Assembly (NCBI RefSeq): GCF_001278075.1
Contig: NZ_CP011340.1
Coordinates: 7,251,501 to 7,315,500, forward strand
Origin: Streptomyces pristinaespiralis
Lineage (GTDB): Bacteria > Actinomycetota > Actinomycetes > Streptomycetales > Streptomycetaceae
Direction: 5' to 3'
Length of the DNA stretch: 64,000 nucleotides
Shown here: in pieces, positions 33,706 through 42,427 of the stretch
Layout: every line of letters starts with the position of its first letter
Numbering within the stretch: the stretch's first letter is position 1
Program-made: the position numbers and the translations under genes
Notes under the pieces: generated by a model
Told to the model about the DNA's origin: nothing
Databases searched by the model: none
What the model saw: only the letters and a program-made list of their open reading frames with translations

Positions 33706-34449
33706 ATGAGCGTCCACGCGACTGCCCGGATCGTCGCCGACCGCACGGGTCTGCCCGTCCTCACCAGCGACGGACCGCTGGCGCTGCGCCGCACCCGCTC
33801 GACCGGACCGCGACTGCGGGTCACCCTGGTCGGCGCCATGAGCGCACCCCTCGGCGGTGACCGGCTCGCCGTCGAGGCCGAGGTGCGCGACGGCGCCCGC
33901 CTCACCGTCGATTCGGCCGCCGCCACCATCGCCCTGCCCGGCGCCGAGCGGCGGCACGCCCGGTACGACACCACGCTCGACGTCGGCGAGGACGCCGAAC
34001 TGCACTGGCTTCCGGAGCAGTTGATCTGCGCGCAGGGGAGCGATCTGCGGATGCGCACCCGCGTCCGGCTCGCCGCCACGGCGCGGCTGGTGGTGCGGGA
34101 GGAGCAGGTCCTCGGCCGGTTCGGCGAGCAGCCCGGCACCCTCACCACCCGCCTGACCGTCCACCGCGCCGGCCGGCCCCTGCTGGACACCGGGTTCTCC
34201 TGCGGTCCCGGCGCTCCGGGCGGATGGGACGGGCCCGCCGTGCTCGCCGGCCACCGGGCAGCGGGCCAACTCCTCGTCGTCGACCCGGTGTACGAGGACA
34301 AGCCGCCGGAGCCGGTGTCCCTGGGCCCCACCGCGGTGCTCACCCCGCTCGCCGGACCGGCCGCCCTGGTCACCGCGCTGGCGGTGGACGCCCTCGCCCT
34401 GCGGCGGGTGCTCGACGAAGCACGTGAGCTCCTGCTCGGCGGCCCGTGA
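33706..34449 (+). CDS. ureD: Urease accessory protein UreD/UreH
   Basis: A 247-residue scaffold protein that tunnels nickel from UreG/UreF to urease. The family pattern is present though diverged: LRVTLVGAMSAPLGGDRLAVE, LHWLPEQLICAQGSDLRM and RLVVREEQVLGRFGE. Actinomycete UreD proteins are short like this one. It is the last gene of the operon; ATG 33706 is seven bases after the ureG stop. Confidence 0.9.
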   Translation: MSVHATARIVADRTGLPVLTSDGPLALRRTRSTGPRLRVTLVGAMSAPLGGDRLAVEAEVRDGARLTVDSAAATIALPGAERRHARYDTTLDVGEDAELHWLPEQLICAQGSDLRMRTRVRLAATARLVVREEQVLGRFGEQPGTLTTRLTVHRAGRPLLDTGFSCGPGAPGGWDGPAVLAGHRAAGQLLVVDPVYEDKPPEPVSLGPTAVLTPLAGPAALVTALAVDALALRRVLDEARELLLGGP

Positions 34450-34476
34450 AGCCGGCCCTCGCCCCTCCCGTCCCGG

Positions 34477-35526
34477 TCAGCCGGCCCGGTGCTCCGCCAG
34501 CCAGGCGTCTTCCGCCGGGTAGTCGAACAAGGTGCCCTTCCCGTAGTTCGCGGCCATCTTGGGGAACGCCTCTGTCCATTCCTTGCCGTGCAGGCGCGCG
34601 GCCAGCCACTCCACGGTCGCCGGCAGGGACTCGGCGTACCCGGTCACGGCGCGGTAGCCCAACTCCTTCTCGGCGGCGCTCATGTCGTAGACGACCGGAT
34701 GCGCACCGGACCACGGTGTCTCGCCCACCGACGGCGACGGCGGCGGCCCGTCGACGAGGACGGTCTCGGTCCGCCGGCCGAGCACCGCGTCGATCGCGTC
34801 GCCGATGTCGGCCACCGTGGGCGCCTGGGGGTCACCCGCGTTCAGCACCCGCGAGCCGGGCCGGCGCGCCGCCAGCCGGACCAGCTCCGCCACGTTGGAC
34901 ACATGGACGGGATGGAACCTGCTGAGACCGCCGTACGCCAGCACACGGACCGGGCGGTCGTCCAGGGCGCGCTTGACGAAGTACAGCTCGCGCGGGGTGC
35001 GGCAGTGCGGCCCGTGGACGGCGCCCGCCCGCAGCAGCGTCACCGGCAGCTCCTCACCGGCGGCCAGCAGCTCCCGCTCCAGCGCCACCTTCCGGGTCGC
35101 GTACGTCGACTCCCCGGGGGCCACCGTGGCTTGGGACTCCGGAATCGGCACCGGATACCGCGGGAAGCCGTCGGGGCGGCCCTGGGTGTCGAAGCCGCGC
35201 CCTTGGTCGTCCTCGTAGACGGCGCCGCTCGAGATGACGACGGCCGACCCGATGCGGTCCGACATCGCCCTCAGCCGGCGGGCGTGCCCCCGGCCGAAGG
35301 CGACCATGTCGACGAGGACGTCACAGCCGTCTCCGAGTGCCTTGGCGAGGGCCGCGTCGTCCTCCCGGTCCACCCGCACCGCCCGCACGGAGTCGGGCCA
35401 GGCCTCGTCGACGTCACCGCCCCTGGAGGCCGCCCGCACCTCCCATCCGTCCGCGACCAGGGCGGCCACCGTCGCCCGTCCCATCTGTCCTGAAGCGCCC
35501 AGCACGAACGCGTTTCCTCGGTTCAT
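34477..35526 (-). CDS. NAD-dependent epimerase/dehydratase (extended SDR)
   Basis: A 349-residue Rossmann protein. The nucleotide motif GASGQMGRATV is at 8-18; the active-site pair is in ESTYATRKVALE (Tyr and Lys), and RAGAVHGPH follows as in UDP-sugar epimerase-like enzymes. The C-terminal half (YDMSAAEKELGYRAVTGYAESL) is also epimerase-like. ATG 35526 is chosen over GTG 35535, since TAGCGT ends seven bases upstream and no ribosome-binding site exists, suggesting a leaderless mRNA. Substrate unknown; NmrA-like redox sensing is the alternative. Confidence 0.8.
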   Translation of the reverse strand: MNRGNAFVLGASGQMGRATVAALVADGWEVRAASRGGDVDEAWPDSVRAVRVDREDDAALAKALGDGCDVLVDMVAFGRGHARRLRAMSDRIGSAVVISSGAVYEDDQGRGFDTQGRPDGFPRYPVPIPESQATVAPGESTYATRKVALERELLAAGEELPVTLLRAGAVHGPHCRTPRELYFVKRALDDRPVRVLAYGGLSRFHPVHVSNVAELVRLAARRPGSRVLNAGDPQAPTVADIGDAIDAVLGRRTETVLVDGPPPSPSVGETPWSGAHPVVYDMSAAEKELGYRAVTGYAESLPATVEWLAARLHGKEWTEAFPKMAANYGKGTLFDYPAEDAWLAEHRAG

Positions 35527-35617
35527 GCCTGGCACGCTAGGCGCGCAGCGGCGCGGCGGCCGGAAAATTAGCGGAGCGCAGATCCGTGGTGCGCATCCGC
35601 CGTTCGCATGCCAGGGC

Positions 35618-36355
35618 TCAGGAGCGGCGCCGGGGGAGCCTCTTCGGCTTGCCGCCGCGCTGCTCCTGCTCCTGCTGTTCCTGCTGTTCGGCCTTGACCT
35701 CTGCGGCGTAGCGGTCGACGTACTCCTGTCCGGACAGCTCGAGGATGGCGTACATGATCTCGTCGGTGACCGCGCGGATCGCCGCCTTCTCGTTCTCCAT
35801 GCCCGCGTACCGCGAGAAGTCCAGCGGCTCCCCGAACCGGACCGTGACCCGCTTGACCTTCGGGATCACCTGTCCGGGCGGCTGGATCTCGAACGTCCCC
35901 ACCATCGCGCAAGGCACCACGGGCACCCCGGCCCTGAGCGCCATGACCGCGACGCCGACCTTGCCCTTGTAGAGCCGGCCGTCGTGCGAGCGCGTGCCTT
36001 CGGGGTAGATGCCCAGCAACTCGCCCTTGTTCAGCACCCCGAGCCCTTCCCGGATGGCGGCCTGCCCGGCCTCCTTGCCGGACCGGTCGACCGGGATCTG
36101 CCCGGCGCTGCGGAAGAACGCGGCGGTCAGCCGGCCCTTGAGGCCGGGCCCGGTGAAGTACTCCGCCTTGGCGAGGAACGTGATGCGCCGCTTGATGATC
36201 GCAGGCATCAGGAAGTGGTCGGAGAACGACAGATGGTTGCCCGCGACGATCGCCGCGCCCTCGGCGGGAATGTGCTCCAGCCCCTCGATCCGCGGCCTGA
36301 AGAGCAACCGCAGCAGCGGCCCGATGAACACGTATTTCAGCACGTAATAGAACAC
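35618..36355 (-). CDS. 1-acyl-sn-glycerol-3-phosphate acyltransferase (PlsC-like)
   Basis: A 245-residue membrane-associated acyltransferase of phospholipid synthesis. The catalytic HX4D box is NHLSFSD and the phosphate-binding box is YPEGTRSHDG. A hydrophobic N-terminus (FYYVLKYVFIGPLLRLLF) anchors it. The C-terminus is a charged tail of Gln/Glu runs (EQQEQQEQEQ) and RRRS, encoded by CTG/CTC-rich repeats. GTG 36355 has GGGAGA upstream. Streptomycetes carry several such genes, so lysophosphatidate specificity is likely but not proven. Confidence 0.88.
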   Translation of the reverse strand: MFYYVLKYVFIGPLLRLLFRPRIEGLEHIPAEGAAIVAGNHLSFSDHFLMPAIIKRRITFLAKAEYFTGPGLKGRLTAAFFRSAGQIPVDRSGKEAGQAAIREGLGVLNKGELLGIYPEGTRSHDGRLYKGKVGVAVMALRAGVPVVPCAMVGTFEIQPPGQVIPKVKRVTVRFGEPLDFSRYAGMENEKAAIRAVTDEIMYAILELSGQEYVDRYAAEVKAEQQEQQEQEQRGGKPKRLPRRRS

Positions 36356-36627
36356 GGCATGTCTCCCAACTCTCCCCGGACCGGCACTGAGGCCGTGTTC
36401 TGCCAGGTCACTGCCCGCACCCGCGGACTCAGCCGGACTGCGGACGAGGTCGGCCGTGATCGGGCCTGATCGGACTCATGCTGGCTCCTCGCTCCCTTAC
36501 ATGATGGGGCATCAGGTCACCGGCCCCGCTGACGGGACCGGCCTACGGTCCCGGGCGATCGATCGTAGCCCGATACCCCGCATCTCAGGACGGACATGCG
36601 ACGCTTCCGGTCCGGTGCGAGGACGAG

Positions 36628-36652
36628 GTGGCCCGCTCGGTACGCGGGCCAC
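36628..36652 (-). terminator. Terminator after the AhpD-like gene
   Basis: GTGGCCCGC and GCGGGCCAC, a perfect 9-bp stem with a 7-nt loop, 15 bp past the stop. The rest of 36356-36666 has no gene; a GATCGGGCCTGATC palindrome lies at about 36457-36470. Confidence 0.6.
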
Positions 36653-36666
36653 GACCCCGGCTGGCG

Positions 36667-37167
36667 TCACACCTGCGGCGGCACCGCCGGATCACGGCGC
36701 ACCGGGTGCTTGCTCATGACGGAGACGCGGTTGAACGCGTTCATGGTGATCGCCACCCAGATCACGGCGGAGATCTCGTCGTCCGACAGCGCCGCCCGCG
36801 CCTCTGCGTACGCCGCGTCCTGTGCGCCGACGTCCGCCGGGCGGGTGGTGGCCTCCGACAGGGCGAGTGCCGCCCGCTCCCTGGTGGTGAACAGCGCGGT
36901 GTCGCGCCAGGCCGCCAGTACGCCCAGCCGCTGTGTGGTCTCGCCGGCACGCAGGGCCCTTCTCGTGTGCAGGCTCAGGCAGTACGCGCAGGCGTTGAGC
37001 TGGGAGACCCTGATGTTGATCAGCTCGACGAGGATCCGGTCCAGTCCCGCCTCTGCCGCGGTGTTCTTGACCGCCTCCGCCGTGGCGGTCAGCGCGTGGT
37101 AGGCGTCCGGGCTCTGTCTGTCGATGAAGACCCGCCCACCGGTCTTCGCTGCCGACGTTTCTGCCAC
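36667..37167 (-). CDS. AhpD-like carboxymuconolactone decarboxylase-family protein
   Basis: A 166-residue protein of the AhpD/CMD fold. The alkylhydroperoxidase signature ExxxxxxS..CxxCxxxH is in ELINIRVSQLNACAYCLSLH, with both redox Cys and the His kept. Such enzymes reduce peroxides using thiol partners. GTG 37167 lies five bases after AAGGAG; another GTG two codons earlier overlaps that site. It is divergent from the pirin gene with an AT-rich 87-bp region between them (GTTGAAAATAAAACTTTC), where a redox-type regulator may bind. Confidence 0.85.
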   Translation of the reverse strand: MAETSAAKTGGRVFIDRQSPDAYHALTATAEAVKNTAAEAGLDRILVELINIRVSQLNACAYCLSLHTRRALRAGETTQRLGVLAAWRDTALFTTRERAALALSEATTRPADVGAQDAAYAEARAALSDDEISAVIWVAITMNAFNRVSVMSKHPVRRDPAVPPQV

Positions 37168-37254
37168 GTGCACTCCTTGGTCGCGCGATCACTCGGTGCC
37201 CGTCCTATCATGGTGAATGTTGAAAATAAAACTTTCTTGTGACGGAGGCTCGCG

Positions 37255-38248
37255 GTGAGCAATACAGAAGTGCACCCTGCCGAGTTGGCCTGCGGTGCCC
37301 GGGCGGACGGTGACTCCCGGCCTGCCGTCGAAGTCCTCACCGCGCGGAGCGTCCCGCTGGGCGGCCCACGCGCGATGACGGTCCGGCGCACCCTGCCCCA
37401 GCGGGCCCGCACGCTCATCGGCGCCTGGTGCTTCGCCGACCACTACGGCCCCGACGACGTCGCTGAGACCGGCGGCATGGACGTCGCTCCCCCCCCCGCA
37501 CACCGGTCTGCAGACGGTGAGCTGGCTCTTCACCGGCGAGATCGAACACCGCGACAGCCTGGGCAGTCACGCCTTCGTGCGGCCGGGCGAGCTGAACCTC
37601 ATGACCGGCGGACACGGGATCAGCCACTCGGAGGTGTCGACCCCCCGGACCACGCTCTTGCACGGTGTCCAGCTGTGGGTGGCGCTGCCCGAGCAGCACC
37701 GGAACGCCGAGCCGGACTTCCAGCACCACGTGCCCGACCCCGTAGCGCTGGACGCCGGAGAGGCCCGCGTCTTCCTGGGCTCGCTCGCCGGCGTCACGTC
37801 CCCGGTGCGCACCTTCACGCCCCTCCTCGGAGCAGAACTGTCCGTGGCCCCGGGAGCCGGTGTCACCCTCGACGTCGACCCCGGCTTCGAGCACGGCGTC
37901 CTCGTCGACACCGGCGACGTCGTCATGGACGGGACGGCCCTGCGGCCCACCGAGCTCGGCTACGCCGGCCCCGGCCGGACGACGCTCACCCTCACGAACC
38001 AGGCGCCCGTGGCAGCACGGCTGATCCTGCTGGGCGGACCGCCGTTCCCCGAGGAGATCGTCATGTGGTGGAACTTCATCGGCCGCACGCACGACGACAT
38101 CGTCCGGGCCAGGGGGGAGTGGCAGAGCGAGTCGGACCGCTTCGGCCGGGTCGAGGGATACGACGGCCACCGCCTCCCCGCCCCCGCCCTCCCCAACGCG
38201 ATCATCTCCCCCCGTAAGAACCCCGCCCCGCCGGCAAAAGGAAACGCC
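37255..38248 (+). pseudogene. Pirin-family gene with a +1 frameshift at a C9 run
   Basis: Residues 1-78 from GTG 37255 (GGAGG upstream) read as the start of a pirin, a cupin-type iron protein with quercetinase or redox-sensor roles. At 37489-37497 there are nine C in a row. In pirins this point reads VAPHPHTGLQTVSW. Here frame 1 continues as VAPPPAHRSADG and loses all similarity, while frame +1 resumes with GLQTVSWLFTGEIEHRDSLGSHAFVRPGELNLMTGGHGISHSE and the second cupin domain. Removing one C restores the protein, though the first metal His would then be Pro. The restored frame has no stop before the next gene. Confidence 0.8.
37489..37497 (+). repeat. Run of nine C at the pirin frameshift
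   Basis: Homopolymer prone both to sequencing error and to slipped-strand mutation. Exactly where the pirin frame is lost. Confidence 0.9.
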
Positions 38249-38587
38249 ATGACGGAACAGACCGCCGAGCCCACCGTCCGCCACATGCCGGCGGAGCACC
38301 GCTACGAGATCCGGGCCGGCGGCGCGCTCGCGGGGTTCACGGCCTACCGCGACCGTGGTGACCAGCGGGTTTTCTACCACACCAAGATCGACGAAGCGTT
38401 CTCCGGACAGGGCCTCGCCTCCCGGCTCGTGCACGACGCCCTGAGTGACGTCCGCGCCACCCGGAAGCGGGTCGTGCCGGTCTGCCCGTACGTCAAGAAG
38501 TACCTGGAGAAGCACGACGGATACGCGGACATCTCCGACCCCGTCACGCCCGAAGTGCTTCAGTGGCTCGACGGAGAGCTCCACTGA
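38249..38587 (+). CDS. NATD1-like GNAT acetyltransferase
   Basis: A 112-residue minimal GNAT protein of the YidJ/NATD1 type: EHRYEIRAGGALAGFTAYRD, the acetyl-CoA loop DEAFSGQGLASRLVHDAL, and VVPVCPYVKKYLEKHDGY. ATG 38249 has AAAGGA seven bases upstream, so it can be made alone. The frame is also open from the pirin second half into this gene with no stop, so a pirin-acetyltransferase fusion would form if the pirin frameshift were absent. Confidence 0.85.
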   Translation: MTEQTAEPTVRHMPAEHRYEIRAGGALAGFTAYRDRGDQRVFYHTKIDEAFSGQGLASRLVHDALSDVRATRKRVVPVCPYVKKYLEKHDGYADISDPVTPEVLQWLDGELH

Positions 38588-38748
38588 CACCGCGTCCGCC
38601 GGCGGCTCCCCGCCGTCCCGAAGTCCCTGGCGGTGGGGCGCACTTGCGCCGAACGGGCAGGTGAAGGGCCTGCCGCGCCGGCGCGCGGGCCGTTTCGGCC
38701 CGGAAGAGGAGGGAACTCGTCCCAGCACCCACGCAGGAGGTGATTGCC

Positions 38749-39153
38749 GTGCCAGGACGCGAAGAGCTTCCGTCCACGCTCGAACGCTCGCCCGAGGACG
38801 CTCAGCGCACCTGGATCAAGGCACATGATTCAGCGGTCGAGCAGTACGGCGACGGGGAGCGGGCGCACCGTGTCGCGTTCAGCGCCCTGAAGCACACGCA
38901 CGAGAAGGTCGCCGACCACTGGGAACGCAAGGAGAAGGGACGCAAGGGCCCTTCGGACCCCCGGGCCGCCATGCCCAGGGACCGGCCTGCGCGCAGCGCC
39001 GAAGGCGTCGACGAGCAGGCCACGAAGCAGCACCTGTACGACCTCGCCAAGCGGCTCGACATCGGCGGCCGCTCCCGCATGACGAAGTCCGAGCTGCTCG
39101 AGGCGGTCCAGAAGGCGAATCGTTCGAGCACGCGCCGCGCCCGCTCCGGCTGA
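38749..39153 (+). CDS. ChaB-domain protein with Rho N-terminal domain
   Basis: A 134-residue small protein. Residues about 1-60 are a ChaB domain (GREELPSTLERSPEDAQRTW, then AHRVAFSALKHTHEKVADHW); residues 90-125 are a Rho-N/SAP-like helical domain (KQHLYDLAKRLDIGGRSRMTKSELLEAV) that usually binds nucleic acid. GTG 38749 has AGGAGGTGA upstream. ChaB was named from cation-transport regulation in E. coli, yet the actinomycete form with Rho-N looks nucleoid- or stress-related. Function unproven. Confidence 0.82.
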   Translation: MPGREELPSTLERSPEDAQRTWIKAHDSAVEQYGDGERAHRVAFSALKHTHEKVADHWERKEKGRKGPSDPRAAMPRDRPARSAEGVDEQATKQHLYDLAKRLDIGGRSRMTKSELLEAVQKANRSSTRRARSG

Positions 39154-39202
39154 CCGCCGGGCCGCGGCACACGGCCACGCCGCGTGCCGGAGTCGCCCAC
39201 AT

Positions 39203-39240
39203 GCGGGAGCCCTCGGCCGTCGGCGGACGAGGGCTCCCGC
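39203..39240 (+). terminator. Terminator after the ChaB gene
   Basis: GCGGGAGCCCTCG (39203-39215) and CGAGGGCTCCCGC (39228-39240), a perfect 13-bp stem with a 12-nt loop. Confidence 0.75.
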
Positions 39241-39409
39241 ACGTCACCGCACGTCAGCGGGGCTGCGCCGGGCTCTGCGGCGTGGCGAGCGACGGCGGGC
39301 GGGCGTGATCACGGCGACCACGATCGAGTGAAGCGTTCGGTCGCGGTGCCAGGCGACGAACGGACGACGGACGGGGGCGCCGCACGCCCGGCAGGCCGTA
39401 CGGCGCGCT

Positions 39410-39430
39410 GCTTCCGGCCTCGCCGGAAGC
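39410..39430 (-). terminator. Terminator after the DUF3140 gene
   Basis: GCTTCCGGC-CTC-GCCGGAAGC, a perfect 9-bp stem, six bases past the stop on the minus strand. Confidence 0.65.
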
Positions 39431-39436
39431 GCGGCC

Positions 39437-39775
39437 TCACGCGGGCTTGAGCGGATCGTGACCGATGTTCATCAGGCTGTGCCGCCAGTTGGCGTCACCT
39501 GCCTCCGGTTCCATCTCGGCGTTGCGCTGCGACCGGACGACGTCACAGACCCGCTGCATGACGCGGGTGTCGTCCGCGGTGAGGTCGGTGCGGCGCTTGC
39601 CCAGGATCTCGAGGACCTTGCGGCCCGTCGGCGGGCCGGCCTGATCCGGGACCTCTTCGGTCTCCTCCGACGCTGCTTCGACGCTGAGCCACTCCTGCAG
39701 TTCGCGCGAGGTCATGTTGACCACCGTGTGGAACTCGTCCCACAGCTCCGTGCTGACCTGGTCGGACGCTGCCAT
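39437..39775 (-). CDS. DUF3140-family protein
   Basis: A 112-residue acidic, soluble protein matching my memory of the DUF3140 family: ELWDEFHTVVNMTSRELQEWL at the N-terminus and the middle GRKVLEILGKRRTDLTADD, RVCDVVRSQRN, ending NWRHSLMNIGHDPLK. ATG 39775 with AGGAGG six bases upstream. These small proteins occur near stress genes (ChaB, CsbD-like) in actinomycetes, as here, but no activity is known. Confidence 0.8.
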   Translation of the reverse strand: MAASDQVSTELWDEFHTVVNMTSRELQEWLSVEAASEETEEVPDQAGPPTGRKVLEILGKRRTDLTADDTRVMQRVCDVVRSQRNAEMEPEAGDANWRHSLMNIGHDPLKPA

Positions 39776-40226
39776 GACATCCTCCTCGACTCTTCCTGAC
39801 CGGTGGCAGCCGATTTCGCGAGGCGGCCAACGCGGGCGTCGCCCGTCCGACCGCCCGCAGGGCCGCCGCACGGCCGTCACCGTTCACCCTTGAGGGGCCC
39901 CGGCCCCATTTACGCCGCTTGTCGCGCTTCTCGCTCCCTGGCTCGGGAATCACAGACACCTCCTCGCGGCCGAGTACCCGCTGGTCAAGGGGTATGCGTC
40001 CTCGCCCGCAAGACGGCGGGGCGGCTGTCGGCCGTGGGCCGCGGAGCACCCCGGACACCCCCGCTGCCGGGCCGCCCATAGAACTGAATGAGGGACGTCC
40101 CTCCACGCAAGCACCAACCCGAGTGGTGAGGAGGGCGCAGCGCCTTGACGGTTGAGCATGTCGCCGCTGTGGACCGACGAGCCGACGGGATGTCAGCTGA
40201 CGCAGCTGCGACGAAAGGACCTCGCA

Positions 40227-41177
40227 ATGCGCTCTGCCCGCATTCTCATTGCTTCGGCCACAGCCACGGCCGCGCTCGCCATCGCCGCGCCCGGTGCCTA
40301 CGCCCTGGCCGTCGTCGACTCGGACAAGGACGACTCCTCGTACAGCAGCGAGCACAACTGGAAGTCCGACAAGGGCGACAAGCCGCACGGTGGTATGCAC
40401 ACCGGCGGCGGTGCCCTCGCCTCGGTCGGGAACGACTGGGACAAGGACAAGGACGAGGACAAGAAGGACGAGGACAAGGACAAGGACAAGGACTACGACA
40501 AGGGCGACAAGCCGCACGGTGGCATGCACACCGGCGGTGGCGCCCTCGCCTCGGTCGGGAACGACTGGGACAAGGACAAGGACAAGGACGAGGACAAGAA
40601 GGACGAGGACAAGGACAAGGACTACGGCAAGGGCGACAAGCCGCACGGTGGCATGCACACCGGCGGCGGTGCCCTCGCCTCGGTCGGGAACGACTGGGAC
40701 AAGGACAAGGACGAGGACAGGAAGGACGAGGACAAGGACAAGGGCAAGGACTACGACAAGGGCGACAAGCCGCACGGTGGCATGCACACCGGCGGCGGCG
40801 CCCTCGCCAACCTCACCAACGACGAGTGGGACAAGAAGGACGAGGACAAGAAGGACGAGGACAAGGACAAGGGCAAGGACTACGACAAGGGCGACAAGCC
40901 GCACGGTGGTGTGCACACCGGCGGCGGCGCCCTGGCGAACCTCACCAACGACGAGTGGGACAAGTCCGATGGTGAGTCGGGCAAGTCCGACAAGGGTGAC
41001 CACGAGAAGTCGGACAGCTGGAAGGGCGAGAAGCCCAGTGGCGGTATGCACACCGGCGGCGGTGGCCTGGCCTCCTCCGGCAGCGGCATGGCGGCCGGCA
41101 GCCTGCTCCTGCTGGGCGGCCTCGGCGCCGGTGCCTACATGCTGCGTCGCCGCAAGGCTGCCGGCACGGTGGCCTGA
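40227..41177 (+). CDS. Repetitive secreted surface protein with sortase-like C-terminus
   Basis: A 316-residue wall or membrane protein. Signal peptide at 1-29 (ILIASATATAALAIAAPGAYA). Then five long repeats, about 42-44 residues each, made of GDKPHGGMHTGGGALASVG plus a run of Asp, Lys and Glu (WDKDKDEDKKDED), and a sixth shorter copy (EKPSGGMHTGGGGLASSG). The end has the layout of a sorting signal: LASSG, a hydrophobic segment (MAAGSLLLLGGLGAGAYML) and RRRK. Streptomyces sortases usually take LAxTG, so LASSG would be non-canonical. AAAGGA precedes ATG 40227. A class F sortase gene lies 1.2 kb downstream. The highly charged spacers would be extended and could bind cations. Confidence 0.85.
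   Translation: MRSARILIASATATAALAIAAPGAYALAVVDSDKDDSSYSSEHNWKSDKGDKPHGGMHTGGGALASVGNDWDKDKDEDKKDEDKDKDKDYDKGDKPHGGMHTGGGALASVGNDWDKDKDKDEDKKDEDKDKDYGKGDKPHGGMHTGGGALASVGNDWDKDKDEDRKDEDKDKGKDYDKGDKPHGGMHTGGGALANLTNDEWDKKDEDKKDEDKDKGKDYDKGDKPHGGVHTGGGALANLTNDEWDKSDGESGKSDKGDHEKSDSWKGEKPSGGMHTGGGGLASSGSGMAAGSLLLLGGLGAGAYMLRRRKAAGTVA
40374..41075 (+). repeat. Five-and-a-half tandem repeats of about 126-132 bp
   Basis: Unit starts with GGCGACAAGCCGCACGGTGG near 40374, 40503, 40634, 40764 and 40890, and a diverged copy near 41028. Length changes come from added or lost GACAAG-type hexamers. Confidence 0.85.
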
Positions 41178-41198
41178 CCGGATCTCGCGGTGACCTGT

Positions 41199-41235
41199 GC
41201 GGCCGCTGCCCCTGCGGGGGCGGCGGCCGCCTTTT
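41199..41235 (+). terminator. Intrinsic terminator after the surface-protein gene
   Basis: 14-bp stem (41199-41212 with 41217-41230, one G-T pair) with TGCG loop, followed by CTTTT, rare for this genome. Confidence 0.8.
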
Positions 41236-41253
41236 CGACATCAAGGTGGAGCC

Positions 41254-42198
41254 GTGCCCGTCCCCGTCATCATCGACTGCGATCCCGGACATGACGACGC
41301 CCTGGCCCTCATGCTGGCCGCCGGGGACCCGGCGGTCGAACTGCTGGCGATCACCACCGTCGCGGGGAACCAGACACTGGAGAAGACGACCCTCAACGCC
41401 CGCCGGGTCTGCACCGTCGCAGGGATCACCGGCGTGCCCGTCGCGGCCGGCTGCGCGCGCCCGCTCGTCCAGCCCCTCAGGGTCGGCGGAGACGTCCACG
41501 GCGAGTCGGGGCTGGACGGGCCGCGGTTCCCGGAACCGGCGGTGGAGGCGGTGCCGGAACACGCGGTCGACCTCATGCACCGGGTCCTCTCCGCCCATCG
41601 CGAGCCGGTCACCCTCGTCCCGACCGGTCCGCTGACCAACGTGGCGCTGCTGCTGACACGTCATCCGGACAGTGCCCGGCACATCCGGGAGATCGTGCTG
41701 ATGGGCGGCTCCATCGGCCTCGGGAACACCACGCCGGCGGCCGAGTTCAACATCCATGTGGACCCCGAGGCCGCCGACATCGTCTTCGGCAGCGGTCTCC
41801 CGGTCACCATGTGCGGCCTCGACGTCACCCATCAGGCGCTGGCCACGGCCGAGGTGCTGGCCCGGCTGGAGCGCCTGGACACCCGACTGGCCCGCCTCTG
41901 TGTGGAGTTGATGACGTACTTCGGTTCGGCCTACCGCCGGCTGTGGGGGTTCGCCGCGCCTCCGCTGCACGACCCGGTCGCCGTGGCCCGGGTCATCGAC
42001 CCGGACATCGTCCGGTGCGTCGAGGCGAACGTGGCCGTCGAGCTGCACGGGCGGTACACGCGCGGGGCGACCGTCGTGGACGTGCACAAGTATCTCGACC
42101 GGCCCGTCAACGCACTGGTCGCGGTCGATCTGGACGTGGAGAAGTTCTGGGACCGTGTGATCGCGGCGGTCGACACGCTCGGCCGGCGCGTGCCGTGA
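41254..42198 (+). CDS. Inosine/uridine-preferring nucleoside hydrolase
   Basis: A 314-residue nucleoside N-ribohydrolase. The calcium/ribose site DCDPGHDDALAL is at 7-18; further landmarks are LVPTGPLTNVALLL, EIVLMGGS and AEFNIHVDPEAADIVF, with HDPVAVA near the end. It frees bases and ribose from nucleosides in salvage. GTG 41254 behind AAGGTGGA. It lies between the surface-protein gene and the sortase with its own upstream terminator, so it is probably unrelated to them. Confidence 0.93.
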   Translation: MPVPVIIDCDPGHDDALALMLAAGDPAVELLAITTVAGNQTLEKTTLNARRVCTVAGITGVPVAAGCARPLVQPLRVGGDVHGESGLDGPRFPEPAVEAVPEHAVDLMHRVLSAHREPVTLVPTGPLTNVALLLTRHPDSARHIREIVLMGGSIGLGNTTPAAEFNIHVDPEAADIVFGSGLPVTMCGLDVTHQALATAEVLARLERLDTRLARLCVELMTYFGSAYRRLWGFAAPPLHDPVAVARVIDPDIVRCVEANVAVELHGRYTRGATVVDVHKYLDRPVNALVAVDLDVEKFWDRVIAAVDTLGRRVP

Positions 42199-42219
42199 CC
42201 ATCGGCCACGGCCGGGTCC

Positions 42220-42263
42220 CTGACGGCCGGTCAGTATCCGCGCAAGTGCTGACGACCGGTCAG
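42220..42263. promoter_or_regulatory. Two inverted repeats CTGACGRCCGGTCAG upstream of the sortase gene
   Basis: Copies at 42220-42234 and 42249-42263, 29 bp apart, differing in one base. Each is a 5-bp inverted repeat around GRCCG. Likely operators of an unknown regulator; could also act as hairpins ending the nucleoside hydrolase mRNA. Confidence 0.4.
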
Positions 42264-42427
42264 CGTCCCTGCGGCGCTGCCCTTATCGAGGCGTCGACGG
42301 TGCGCCCGGGTCACTCGTCGGGGCCACAGCATCGCCCGGATGCCGCTGTCCCGGGTGGTGCGGTGCCGCGAACGGGCCGACCGTGAATGACGTCGCCACT
42401 GTCCCTCCCGGTGAAAGGTGTGCCCTC

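Noticed and set aside
38217..38248. Calling the pirin a deliberate frameshift gene
   Set aside because: No slippery heptamer with downstream stimulator was recognised. A C homopolymer more simply suggests error or mutation; kept as a finding only.
39972..39995. SigB-type promoter (GAGTAC ... GGGTAT)
   Set aside because: Spacing of about 12 bp is too short and the gene it would serve starts over 200 bp away.
40249..41193. Second frame of the surface-protein gene, Thr/Arg-rich
   Set aside because: Shadow of the GACAAG-rich repeats; lacks signal peptide and ribosome-binding site, whereas the chosen frame has both.
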